This document shows positions 44,002 to 51,460 of a stretch of DNA of 64,000 nucleotides, in pieces; the stretch's first letter is position 1, and each line of letters begins with the position of its first letter. The notes under the pieces were generated by a model that saw only the letters and a list, made by a program, of their open reading frames with translations, searched no databases and had not been told where the DNA came from. A program made the position numbers and the translations under genes. The stretch is from JAJFJD01 sp965228975 (lineage in GTDB: Bacteria; Pseudomonadota; Alphaproteobacteria; UBA8366), in the NCBI GenBank assembly GCA_965228975.1, contig OZ245851.1, positions 5,394,001 to 5,458,000 on the forward strand, in the 5' to 3' direction.

Positions 44002-44598
44002 CTATTCCTTATGTTCGGTCGCCTTCATCGACGGGCGTTCCTTGAACCCTTCGTACCAGGCCGTCAGCGCCGGCCGGCCTTCGGTCCAATCGCCGACGAA
44101 CCCCCGGAAGGTGATGTAGCCGAGCGCGCAGCCGACCGTGATTCGGCCGATGTCGACCGGTCCGTCGAGGCCCGCCGCCTCGGATTCCAGGGCGTCCAGC
44201 GTCTGGTTGATTTTCTCTTTCTGCCGTCCGACATGCCAGTCGGACCAGTGTTCCTTGTCGCGCCGGTTCTCGATCGAGATCGACACGCCCGCATCGAGGA
44301 TTCCTTCGCCCATGGCCGCCTTCCGGAGTACGCTCCAGCGCTCGCCGCCGGTCGGGAACAAAGCCTCGCCATTGCCGAGGTCGTCGAGATATTCGCAAAT
44401 GACCCGGGAATCGAACAGCACCATGCCGTCGTCGGTGACCAATGCCGGAATCTTCCGGATCGGGTTGTCTTTCGACAGATCGTTCTCGTCCCAAGGGCTG
44501 TTGGCGGCGGTTTCGATCTGATCCACCAGCCCCTTTTCGTGGGCGACGACCATGACTTTTCGGACATACGGCGAGGTCGGACTGTAGTGCAGCTTCAC
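44002..44598 (-). CDS. Glutathione S-transferase family protein
   Basis: 198 aa. MKLHYSPTSPYVRKVMVVAHEKGL gives the N-terminal thioredoxin-like domain with the catalytic Ser/Tyr region; IRKIPALVTDDGMVLFDSRVICEYLDDL is the GSH-binding segment (cis-Pro and Asp-Ser). A helical C-terminal half follows. Substrate unknown. Located 21 bp upstream of the cupin gene in the same orientation. Confidence 0.88.
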   Translation of the reverse strand: MKLHYSPTSPYVRKVMVVAHEKGLVDQIETAANSPWDENDLSKDNPIRKIPALVTDDGMVLFDSRVICEYLDDLGNGEALFPTGGERWSVLRKAAMGEGILDAGVSISIENRRDKEHWSDWHVGRQKEKINQTLDALESEAAGLDGPVDIGRITVGCALGYITFRGFVGDWTEGRPALTAWYEGFKERPSMKATEHKE

Positions 44599-44725
44599 GG
44601 CGCTTTTTCCCCTTGCATTAACGTTGATTTCATCCAGAGTTTCCTATTGTTGACCCTGTTGCAAGCGCGAAACGGGGAATGCGCGCCGTGGGGCGCGCCG
44701 CTCCCGGTGGGCTGGGAAACACGTC

Positions 44726-45481
44726 ATGTGGTCCGATGTTGTCGACCTGAATGATTTCTACCGATCGCGTCTCGGTCATGTGGCGCGGCGCCTGATTCGC
44801 CAGCGGATTCGCGATATGTGGCCGTCCGTTCGCGGCATGACGGTGCTCGGATTGGGCTATGCGACGCCGTATCTTGGTGCCTTTTCTGACGAGGCGGAGC
44901 GGGTCATCGCCGTCAACCCGGCCCAGCAGGGCGTAATTCGCTGGCCGGACGGCAAGGCCGGCCTCGTTTGTCTGTCGGACGAGACGGACCTTCCGCTGCC
45001 GGATTTGTCGGTCGACCGCCTCCTGCTGGTACATGCGGTGGAGAACAGCGAAAACCTCCGACCGATGATGCGCGAGGCCTGGCGTGTCTTGTCGGATAGC
45101 GGGCGGTTGCTGGTCGTCGTGCCGAACCGCCGGGGTATCTGGGCCCGGTTCGAGCAACGCTCGCCGTTCGGGCATGGCCGTCCCTTCAGCGAAGGACAGA
45201 TCAAGCGGCTCTTGCGCGATTGCCTTTTTACGGCGCATGCGGCCGAACACGCGCTGTTCGTGCCGCCGTCGCAACGGCGCGTCATCCTTCAGTCGGCGCA
45301 AGCGCTGGAGAAAGCCGGCGGCCGATGGTTTCAGGCGGTGTCCGGCGTGTTGATCATCGAGGCGTCGAAACAGCTCTATGCCGCAACGCCGGTACAGGCG
45401 GCCGCCGCGAGTCGGCGTCGGCTCGTCGCAATTCCAGGCCGCGGCGCCACCATGCGCAGCGACCGGCGGCCTAAAAACTAG
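44726..45481 (+). CDS. Class I SAM-dependent methyltransferase
   Basis: 251 aa. Motif I is VLGLGYATPYLGAF in place of the usual LDxGxGxG; FDxAIxxxVxEH-like DRLLLVHAVENSENLRPMMREAWRVLSDSGRLLVVVPNR follows, typical of Methyltransf_11. A basic C-terminal extension (about 40 aa, ASRRRLVAIPGRGATMRSDRRPKN). Substrate unknown. Stands alone between divergent and convergent neighbours. Confidence 0.88.
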   Translation: MWSDVVDLNDFYRSRLGHVARRLIRQRIRDMWPSVRGMTVLGLGYATPYLGAFSDEAERVIAVNPAQQGVIRWPDGKAGLVCLSDETDLPLPDLSVDRLLLVHAVENSENLRPMMREAWRVLSDSGRLLVVVPNRRGIWARFEQRSPFGHGRPFSEGQIKRLLRDCLFTAHAAEHALFVPPSQRRVILQSAQALEKAGGRWFQAVSGVLIIEASKQLYAATPVQAAAASRRRLVAIPGRGATMRSDRRPKN

Positions 45482-45502
45482 GCTGTCGGCAACGGGCCAA
45501 AT

Positions 45503-46102
45503 CTATCCGATCACGGTATCGTCGCGATGCGCGGAAAGGCGTTCGGAAACGGCTGCGGCGACGGCCTTCATGCTTTCCGGCATTGGCGCATCGATTCCGT
45601 ATGCCGTCTGCATAAACTTCAGCGTCGACTGTATCTCCCAGATTTCCTCATGCCGGTCGGTGCTGAACAGTTGGGCAGGGTCGCCGACCGCGATCCAGCC
45701 GACGGGAACGACGGTCTTCGGCGCAAGCACGGAATTCACATGCACGATACCGTTGATGCGAATAACGGAGCCGGACCCGATCCGGCTTGAATGGAAGATG
45801 GACACGCCAGTGGCGATGAAGACATCATCCTCGATCGTGGCGCCGACGATATGCGCGGTCGGTCCGACAAGGACATTTCGGCCGATCCGGCAATGATGGT
45901 TACCCGTGGCGCGGATCACGGCGTTTTGCAGGACGATGCAATTCGACCCGATTCTAATCTCGCCGGTCTCGGCGACGATACGCGCGCCGTGCATGATGCG
46001 CGCGCCCGCACCGATCTTCACGTTGCCGCAAACGGTCGCGTCCGGCGCGACGAACGCGGTGGGGTGAATGTCGGGGGATACTCCGAGATGTTCGATCTGC
46101 AT
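45503..46102 (-). CDS. Gamma-carbonic-anhydrase-like / hexapeptide-repeat protein
   Basis: 199 aa from ATG at 46102 (GAGG 8 bp upstream). A left-handed beta-helix of hexapeptide repeats: IHPTAFVAPDATVCGNVKIGAGARI and IVLQNAVIRATGNHHCRIGRNVLVGPTAHIVGATIEDDVFIATG, with His residues that could bind zinc or iron, and a C-terminal helix. It resembles the YrdA/PaaY group. It lies 26 bp downstream of the MarR gene and is probably co-transcribed with it. Confidence 0.85.
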   Translation of the reverse strand: MQIEHLGVSPDIHPTAFVAPDATVCGNVKIGAGARIMHGARIVAETGEIRIGSNCIVLQNAVIRATGNHHCRIGRNVLVGPTAHIVGATIEDDVFIATGVSIFHSSRIGSGSVIRINGIVHVNSVLAPKTVVPVGWIAVGDPAQLFSTDRHEEIWEIQSTLKFMQTAYGIDAPMPESMKAVAAAVSERLSAHRDDTVIG

Positions 46103-46128
46103 AGAGCGCGCCTCGTAGATTGGTCTGT

Positions 46129-46638
46129 TTACCGCGTGTTCTCGATTTCGGTGGCGCGGCGGTTTACCGGACACGCGTTGCCGCGACACGCATCGTGGTC
46201 GCAATACCGGCAGGTCGTCCTGGCGAAGCGTCGGCCCGTTGTCGCTTGGAACAGTATCTTGTCGATCAACGCGGCGAAGACGTTGCGTTCGTCGGTATCG
46301 AGCGCGATCGCGACCCGGTGCGCCATGTCGGTCCGCGATTTTTGCAGCCGCTTGGCCATCGCGTTTCCGCGAGCGGTGAGAGCCACCGCGACATTGCGTC
46401 CGTCGCGCGCTTTCCGTTTGACGTGGGCGGTTCGTTCCAGGCCGTCCACGATGCGGGTCGCGGTCGGTTGGGTAACACCTACGATCTCCGCAATATTGGA
46501 TATGGTAAGCGGGCCCCGATTCAGGAGCGTCAGCAGGATGGCGGCCGCCCGAGGCGATAAACCGTCAAATCCGCCCTGCATGGCGTCATGAATCAGCGTG
46601 CCCAAGGCCGCAATTTGATTTTCCAACAACATATGCAT
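46129..46638 (-). CDS. MarR-family regulator with C-terminal Cys cluster
   Basis: 169 aa. A winged helix (GLSPRAAAILLTLLNRGPLTISNIAEIVGVTQPTATRIVDGLERTAHVKRKARDGRNVAVALT) is followed by a tail with C-x2-C-x4-C-x4-C (CRYCDHDACRGNACP), suggesting metal or redox sensing. Start ATG at 46638, or ATG at 46632. Both start codons lie inside or at the edge of a perfect 21-bp inverted repeat (46631-46651), pointing to autorepression. A hexapeptide protein gene follows in the same operon. Confidence 0.88.
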   Translation of the reverse strand: MHMLLENQIAALGTLIHDAMQGGFDGLSPRAAAILLTLLNRGPLTISNIAEIVGVTQPTATRIVDGLERTAHVKRKARDGRNVAVALTARGNAMAKRLQKSRTDMAHRVAIALDTDERNVFAALIDKILFQATTGRRFARTTCRYCDHDACRGNACPVNRRATEIENTR

Positions 46639-46651
46639 AGCCTATGCATAT
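46631..46651. promoter_or_regulatory. 21-bp inverted repeat, probable MarR operator over the marR start
   Basis: Perfect arms ATATGCATAG and CTATGCATAT flank a single C. On the minus strand, TTGACC (46662-46667) and TAGGCT (46639-46644) spaced 17 bp could be the promoter. The repeat then covers the -10 box, and the transcript would begin close to the start codon (leaderless). Confidence 0.75.
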
Positions 46652-46742
46652 ATATGACCTCGGTCAAGCGGTTGCGACACGGCTATATTGTCGATTGGGT
46701 GTTGTACGGAGGCGTTGTCGCCCGATTCCGGCAATCCCGTGG

Positions 46743-47330
46743 TTAGCCCCGGTTGGCGTCGGTGGCTTCGGCTTCCAGAAGCTCGGCGTCTTCGGCGTCG
46801 ATGACCTTGCGCGCGATTTCGTAGCTGAAGCCTTGCCGTGCGAGGGCCGCGAGATCGCGGTCTCGATAGTCCCGCCGGTCGCGGTGGCGCCACGGTCCGA
46901 TACGGCGGCGGCGGGCATAGTTGCAGGCGCCGCTGAGGTCGGCATTCGCGACCAGATCGGTCAGCGACTCCAGGGCCTCGTCGATTGTATCCGACGCGAC
47001 GCCCTTGGCCGCGAGTTTCATGCGGATCATACGCCCGGACGACCCCCGCCGGTGCAATGATTCCGCGCGCATCCGGGCATAGGCTTGATCGTCGAGCAGG
47101 CCTGCATGCTGATAGCGTGCGATCAGGTCATCCACATGCGGCATTTGTTCTTCCGGGTCGGTGCCATGCGCTTCGGCCGACCGACGGACCCGCCGGATCA
47201 GCACACGGCGCAGGTTTTCGCTCGAAGTCGCATAGCGCTCCAGGTAGTGCAGCGCGATCCGGCCCAGCGAGTCTGGCGTGATCTTGCGCGGCTTGCGGCG
47301 CGTGCGGGGTTTGTCGTCTTTCTCGGGCAT
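46743..47330 (-). CDS. recX: RecX family regulatory protein
   Basis: 195 aa from ATG at 47330 (MPEKDDKPRTRRKPRKITPDSLGRIALHYLERY); a longer frame upstream is low quality. Three-helix RecX repeats: ALHYLERYATSSENLRRVLIRRV, LIARYQHAGLLDDQAYARMRAESLHRRGSSGRMIRMKLAAKGV and RDLAALARQGFSYEIARKVIDA. RecX inhibits RecA filament growth. No recA is nearby, unlike in many bacteria. Confidence 0.85.
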   Translation of the reverse strand: MPEKDDKPRTRRKPRKITPDSLGRIALHYLERYATSSENLRRVLIRRVRRSAEAHGTDPEEQMPHVDDLIARYQHAGLLDDQAYARMRAESLHRRGSSGRMIRMKLAAKGVASDTIDEALESLTDLVANADLSGACNYARRRRIGPWRHRDRRDYRDRDLAALARQGFSYEIARKVIDAEDAELLEAEATDANRG

Positions 47331-47379
47331 GGTTGCGGCCACAGTATCGGGCGTTGGCCGCTGCCGGGGAAGGCCGAAT

Positions 47380-48327
47380 TTAGGCCCGGACGCCGCCGGC
47401 CCGGCATGGCACCGTCGCGCCGTCGGTCTTGGACCACTGTAGGATGATCGTCGCCGCAACCGTCAACGCCAGCCCCGGATACGTCGCGAGCGGTGGGAGA
47501 TCCTGTCCGAGGATTAGTCCAATCATCAACACGAGTGCCGGGTTGAGATAGGTGTATGACATGACCTTGGTCGGTCCGATCACCGTCGTGTTCCACTGGG
47601 AAATGAAGAACGTGATCACCGTGGTGAAAACGGCGAGATAGGCGATCCCGGCGAAGACGGATATCGAAACGTCGCCCCACGTCACGTCGAGCAGCCTTGG
47701 GCCGGACAGCAGCAGTAGCCATCCGGTTCCGGTCACGAGCGTCCAAAAGGTCATCTGCGCCATCGGTTCGCCGCGATGGAGCAGTTTGACCATCGGTCCA
47801 TAGAATCCGAAGGCGACGGTGCCGGCCAGGAAGATCGCGTCGCCCCAGCCAAGGTCCAACGCCAGGAGCGCCGTAAGATCGCCGCGGAAGATCACCCAGA
47901 CCGATCCGACCACGCCGACGGGCAAAGCGATCCGGGCAGGTCCGGCCAGCCGCTCCCGGAGCAAAAATGCGGATACAACCGCTGTGAGCGCCGGCGCCAG
48001 CGTGAAGATCGTCGCCGTGTTCAAGGCCGAGGTGTAGCGCAGCGCGACGAACATGCCCCAGAAAAACGCCACGAGGAAGGCGCTGATTGCCGCGTACCGC
48101 CCAAGGTCGCGGAGGCCGGGAACCTTCAATCCGTATCGCCAGGCGACCAGCGGCGCGAACAACATCGTGGCCAACAGGAACCGCAAGAAGGTCATCACCA
48201 GGCTGTCGAGCCCGTCGGCGATCGCCGCGACCACGGGGAAGGACGTTGCGATCAGGAGGGTCGCAAGCACCATGAGCAGATGCGCTTTGTGCAGATTTGC
48301 TTTCTTGGATGTCGATCTTTTTCCCAT
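47380..48327 (-). CDS. EamA/DMT-family exporter (10 TM)
   Basis: 315 aa from ATG at 48327 (AAAGGG 7 bp upstream). A short basic N terminus (GKRSTSKKANLHKAHL) then ten helices. The first repeat has ALRYTSALNTATIFTLAPALTAVVSAFLLRERL and the second SYTYLNPALVLMIGLILGQDLPP. Substrate unknown; it has RhaT/YdcZ-like relatives. The last helix is followed by QWSKTDGATVPCRAGGVRA. Confidence 0.87.
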   Translation of the reverse strand: MGKRSTSKKANLHKAHLLMVLATLLIATSFPVVAAIADGLDSLVMTFLRFLLATMLFAPLVAWRYGLKVPGLRDLGRYAAISAFLVAFFWGMFVALRYTSALNTATIFTLAPALTAVVSAFLLRERLAGPARIALPVGVVGSVWVIFRGDLTALLALDLGWGDAIFLAGTVAFGFYGPMVKLLHRGEPMAQMTFWTLVTGTGWLLLLSGPRLLDVTWGDVSISVFAGIAYLAVFTTVITFFISQWNTTVIGPTKVMSYTYLNPALVLMIGLILGQDLPPLATYPGLALTVAATIILQWSKTDGATVPCRAGGVRA

Positions 48328-48356
48328 GCCCGGACCCTTTCTTCGGCGGTTCGCCT

Positions 48357-48965
48357 TTATGCCGCAGCGTCGTTTTCTCGTGGGTATCGTCCGATGAATG
48401 CGATGTTGCGCAACGGCAAGCGTTGGCTGGGCGTCTCCCGGTCCCGAAGCTCGTGCGGGAGCGCCGAAGGATCGACGCGCCGGCCGATCGCGATGGCGAT
48501 TTCGACGCGGAACCGACCCGGTATGGCCAGCGCGTGGGCGGCCGCCTCGTAGTCGAGACCCGCCATCGCATGCGCCTGATAGCCGAGCGCGGTTGCCTGC
48601 AACGCAATCTGCGCCCAGGCCGCGCCGGCGTCGAAGCTGTGCGTGCGCGACGGCCGGTCCGGGCGGTTGCCGTCCCCGGGCATGACGGTATCCGATAGCA
48701 GGACGACCAGCGCCGAGGCGTTTTGCGCCCATGCCGCATTCTCCGGATCCAGAAACTGCAGGAAGGTTTGCCAGTTCTCATCGCCCTGCCGTGCGTATAC
48801 GAAACGCCAGGGCTGGATATTGAAGGCGGAGGGCGCCCATCGACCGGCTTCCAGAATGCTGTGCAGGTCGGGTTCCGGCATCGGCGCGGCGTCGAACGCG
48901 CGTGGTGACCAACGGTCGAGGAAGATCGATTCGATCGGATGATCGGCGCGACGATTCGTTGGCAT
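48357..48965 (-). CDS. Nitroreductase family protein
   Basis: 202 aa from ATG at 48965 (AAGGAG 5 bp upstream). RWSPRAFDAAPMPEPDLHSILEAGRWAPSAFNIQPWRFVYAR holds the FMN-binding RxSxRxF and SxxNxQPW motifs; AWAQIALQATALGYQAHAMAGLD is the C-terminal counterpart. NAD(P)H-dependent flavin reductase of nitro or quinone compounds. It is divergent from a MarR gene across a 35-bp inverted repeat, so it is probably regulated by it. Confidence 0.9.
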   Translation of the reverse strand: MPTNRRADHPIESIFLDRWSPRAFDAAPMPEPDLHSILEAGRWAPSAFNIQPWRFVYARQGDENWQTFLQFLDPENAAWAQNASALVVLLSDTVMPGDGNRPDRPSRTHSFDAGAAWAQIALQATALGYQAHAMAGLDYEAAAHALAIPGRFRVEIAIAIGRRVDPSALPHELRDRETPSQRLPLRNIAFIGRYPRENDAAA

Positions 48966-49025
48966 GGTTCTTCTCCTTACGCTTTGACCAACAGGTCTGT
49001 CCGAAGTAGGATAATTTGATAGTCG

Positions 49026-49060
49026 ATAGTTTGATATCAAATCATTTGATATCGAACTAT
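49026..49060. promoter_or_regulatory. 35-bp near-perfect inverted repeat in nitroreductase/MarR divergon
   Basis: Left arm ATAGTTTGATATCAAAT (49026-49042), central C, right arm ATTTGATATCGAACTAT (49044-49060); 16 of 17 arm positions pair. Each arm contains TTGATATC. It lies 16 bp before the marR start and 60 bp before the nitroreductase start, ideal for control of both. Confidence 0.85.
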
Positions 49061-49076
49061 ATGGGAGACATTGATT

Positions 49077-49592
49077 ATGAGTCAAGAGGCTGATGTGATG
49101 GCCCGGGATTCCGCGCCCGATGAAGCGCATTTGGACGCTATTTTGGCCCAATGGCGGCGGGAACGTCCGGATATTGATGCCGCGCCGATGGCGGTATGCG
49201 GTGCGGTTTGGCGCGCCGGCGACCGTTTGCGTCAGGGCGTGCTGGCCAATCTGGCGGCCTACGATCTGGATTTTGCCGGGTTCGACGTGATCATGACGTT
49301 GCGGCGGCAGGGGCGCGAAGAGGCGTTGTCACCCTCCGCCCTGGCGAAGGACATGATGCTGTCGACATCGGCGATGACGAATCGCCTGGACCGGCTGGAA
49401 AAACGCGGGTTGATCACGCGCATGACCGATCCGAGCGATCGCCGGGGCCTTAAGATTATCCTGTCGGACGCGGGATTCGCGTTGGCCGAAAGGATTGTCG
49501 GAACCCACGTCGCCACCGAGGAACGCATGCTCGCCGCGCTGACGTCGGCCGAGCGCGAGCAACTCCGTGCGCTGTTGGCGAAGGTTGGGTAG
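49077..49592 (+). CDS. MarR-family transcriptional regulator
   Basis: 171 aa from ATG at 49077 (GGGAGAC 9 bp upstream). The winged-helix region is FDVIMTLRRQGREEALSPSALAKDMMLSTSAMTNRLDRLEKRGLITRMTDPSDRRGLKIILSDAGFALAE, typical MarR. N-terminal 40 aa (DAILAQWRRERPDIDAAPMAVCGAVWRAG) form dimerisation helices. It probably binds the 35-bp repeat and represses itself and the nitroreductase. Confidence 0.92.
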   Translation: MSQEADVMARDSAPDEAHLDAILAQWRRERPDIDAAPMAVCGAVWRAGDRLRQGVLANLAAYDLDFAGFDVIMTLRRQGREEALSPSALAKDMMLSTSAMTNRLDRLEKRGLITRMTDPSDRRGLKIILSDAGFALAERIVGTHVATEERMLAALTSAEREQLRALLAKVG

Positions 49593-49618
49593 TCGCGCCT
49601 GGTCAGACATACGTGCCA

Positions 49619-50191
49619 ATGAAACCTGGGTCGCCCATGTCATCGCCGCCGCAACTCGATCAGGAGATACTCGAGGTCCGGTTCCGGCGCTCGCATACCG
49701 TGCTGCTGTATCTGGGATCGGTGGCCTTCGTCGCGCTCGGCTATTGGTTGCGGGTCGTCGAAGCGGGGGATCCGGCGTCGAGTCAGACTGCCTATCTGAA
49801 AGAGAATTATGGTTGGGCTTTTCCGTGGCTTCCGTGGGTTTGCATGATCTTCTTTGGAGTCTGCGCACTCAAATACGGCCGGGCGGTCTTCGATCGGCGC
49901 CCGCAGCTTGTCATCGGCCGGCACGGCATTCTGTGGCGCAAATGGAGCGCTACGGCGATTCCCTGGTCCGAGATAACCGCTATCGACCTAAAGCGGATCG
50001 TTCTCAGCGATTTCATCTGCATTCTGGTGCGGGACCGGAAGCGCGTTCCAGGGTCCGGTTTGGAAAAGGTCGTCGCGCCGCTCAACCGGTTGCTACAGAA
50101 CGGAGATATCTCCATTCCGGTTGTCGGCCTCGATACGCCCAAGGATGCCATCATGGAAGCCATCGCCCGGAATTTCAAAGTGCCGGATTAA
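49619..50191 (+). CDS. STM3941-like membrane protein
   Basis: 190 aa from ATG at 49619 (GTG at 49613 and ATG at 49637 are alternatives; no strong ribosome site). Two membrane helices (TVLLYLGSVAFVALGYWL and FPWLPWVCMIFFGVCALKYG) precede a PH-like beta domain (PQLVIGRHGILWRKWSATAIPWSEITAIDLKRI). Proteins of this STM3941 family have unknown function. The C terminus has a helix with DTPKDAIMEAIARNF. Confidence 0.75.
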   Translation: MKPGSPMSSPPQLDQEILEVRFRRSHTVLLYLGSVAFVALGYWLRVVEAGDPASSQTAYLKENYGWAFPWLPWVCMIFFGVCALKYGRAVFDRRPQLVIGRHGILWRKWSATAIPWSEITAIDLKRIVLSDFICILVRDRKRVPGSGLEKVVAPLNRLLQNGDISIPVVGLDTPKDAIMEAIARNFKVPD

Positions 50192-50282
50192 TCCGCCGTG
50201 TCAAAATTTCTTAAACCATAAGTTATTGTAAATAAACGAAATCCCAAAATTATCTGCAAATTCCTAACGAAAATTAACCAAC

Positions 50283-50298
50283 TGTGATGGCCGTCACT
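50283..50298. promoter_or_regulatory. CRP-family binding site (putative)
   Basis: TGTGATGGCCGTCACT matches TGTGA-N6-TCACA except for the last base. It follows directly on an AT-rich stretch. Confidence 0.45.
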
Positions 50299-50436
50299 GT
50301 TGGCGTGCGTTCGTTGCGGCATTCTTTCATCATTGAGAAACGCAAGGCTTGCATCCGAACGTCTTCTCAAAACAGTTGAACCGTTTGTCGTACGCCCACC
50401 CTGCCCCTCCCAATTGGCATCGACTGATGGTTCAGG

Positions 50437-50472
50437 CGGCGGTACCCGAAGGTGCCGCCGCTTTGTTTTTTT
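50437..50472 (+). terminator. Strong Rho-independent terminator
   Basis: Ten-pair stem CGGCGGTACC / GGTGCCGCCG (one G-U pair) with a CGAA tetraloop, followed by CTTTGTTTTTTT. No annotated gene ends close upstream on the plus strand (nearest stop 50191). Confidence 0.88.
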
Positions 50473-50560
50473 GGGCCGTTGAGACTCGGGAAGCGCTTGT
50501 CCCGGCGCCCGGTGCGGTTTAAAGCTTGCGCGCTTGAACACGCCGCTCGCGAGAAAATCA

Positions 50561-51358
50561 ATGTCGGACTGTCCCCAACCGCGCCGCTTCGGTGCGGTCA
50601 ACTGGCTTGGTCTTTGGACGCTTTATGTCAAGGAGGTGCGCCGCTTCCTGAAGGTCTACACGCAGACCGTATTGGCGCCGGTGGTGACGACCCATGTCTT
50701 CCTGGTCGTCTTCGCTGTGGCGCTCGGCCGGGCCGTGCAGGTGGTCAACGGCGTGCCTTTCATCGAGTTTCTCGCGCCCGGATTGATCGTCATGGCGATG
50801 GCGCAGAATGCCTTCGCCAACACATCGTCCTCGATCATGGTCGGCAAGGTGCAGGGCAACATTGTCGATATGCTGATGCCGCCCCTGGCGCCGGGCGAAT
50901 TGACCTTCGGGCTGATCGCCGGCGGCGTCACCCGTGGCCTCGCCGTCGGGTTGGCGACCGGTCTCGTCATGAGCGTGATCGTCGGCGGTACGCTCGCGCA
51001 TCCGTTTATCGCCTTGTTCTACGGCGTATCGGCTGCGCTCTTGATGTCGTTGCTCGGTACGCTGACCGGCCTGTGGGCGGAAAAGTTCGACCAAACGTCG
51101 GGCGTCACGAATTTCGTCATCACACCCTTGGCTTTCCTGTCCGGCACCTTCTATTCGATCGACCGGCTGCCGCCGGTCTTCCAGGCCTTCGCCCATGCCA
51201 ATCCGTTCTTTTATATGATCGACGGGTTCCGCTACGGCTTTATCGGCGTTTCGGACGCGCCGTTGTGGATCGGCGCGCTGGTCCTGACCGCCACGAATTT
51301 GATTCTGTGGGCAATATGCTGGCGCCTGATCGCAACCGGCTACAAGTTGAAGGCGTAG
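50561..51358 (+). CDS. ABC-2 type transporter permease
   Basis: 265 aa from ATG at 50561. Six helices of the ABC2_membrane family: LYVKEVRRFLKVYTQTVLAPVVTTHVFLVVFAVALG, GVPFIEFLAPGLIVMAMAQNAFANTSSS, and the diagnostic FVITPLAFLSGTFYSIDRLPPVFQAFAHANPFFYMIDGFRYGFIG. No ATPase gene is adjacent in the window, so its partner must be encoded elsewhere. Likely exports a polysaccharide, lipid or drug; it resembles YadH/DrrB-type permeases. Confidence 0.88.
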   Translation: MSDCPQPRRFGAVNWLGLWTLYVKEVRRFLKVYTQTVLAPVVTTHVFLVVFAVALGRAVQVVNGVPFIEFLAPGLIVMAMAQNAFANTSSSIMVGKVQGNIVDMLMPPLAPGELTFGLIAGGVTRGLAVGLATGLVMSVIVGGTLAHPFIALFYGVSAALLMSLLGTLTGLWAEKFDQTSGVTNFVITPLAFLSGTFYSIDRLPPVFQAFAHANPFFYMIDGFRYGFIGVSDAPLWIGALVLTATNLILWAICWRLIATGYKLKA

Positions 51359-51460
51359 TTCCGCCGGAACCTTAATTTCCCTAACGTTGACAGTCCGGTG
51401 GCATCGCTCGATACTCCGCGGCTTTCAACGGTCGAGCTAACAGAATTGGAGGATGCCGTC

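Larger units (their letters stand above)
50192..50560. other. 369-bp non-coding stretch with AT-rich start, CRP-like site and terminator
   Basis: The first 80 bases (50201-50280) have only about 20 G or C. A CRP-like site follows at 50283-50298 and an intrinsic terminator at 50437-50472. The 60-codon open frame across the region runs through the terminator and is unlike a protein. A small RNA of about 150-200 nt, or a leader of the downstream ABC permease ending in an attenuator, would fit. Confidence 0.55.

Noticed and set aside
50300..50482. A 60-codon frame spanning the intergenic terminator.
   Set aside because: It reads through the hairpin and U-run of the terminator and lacks a ribosome site or motif.
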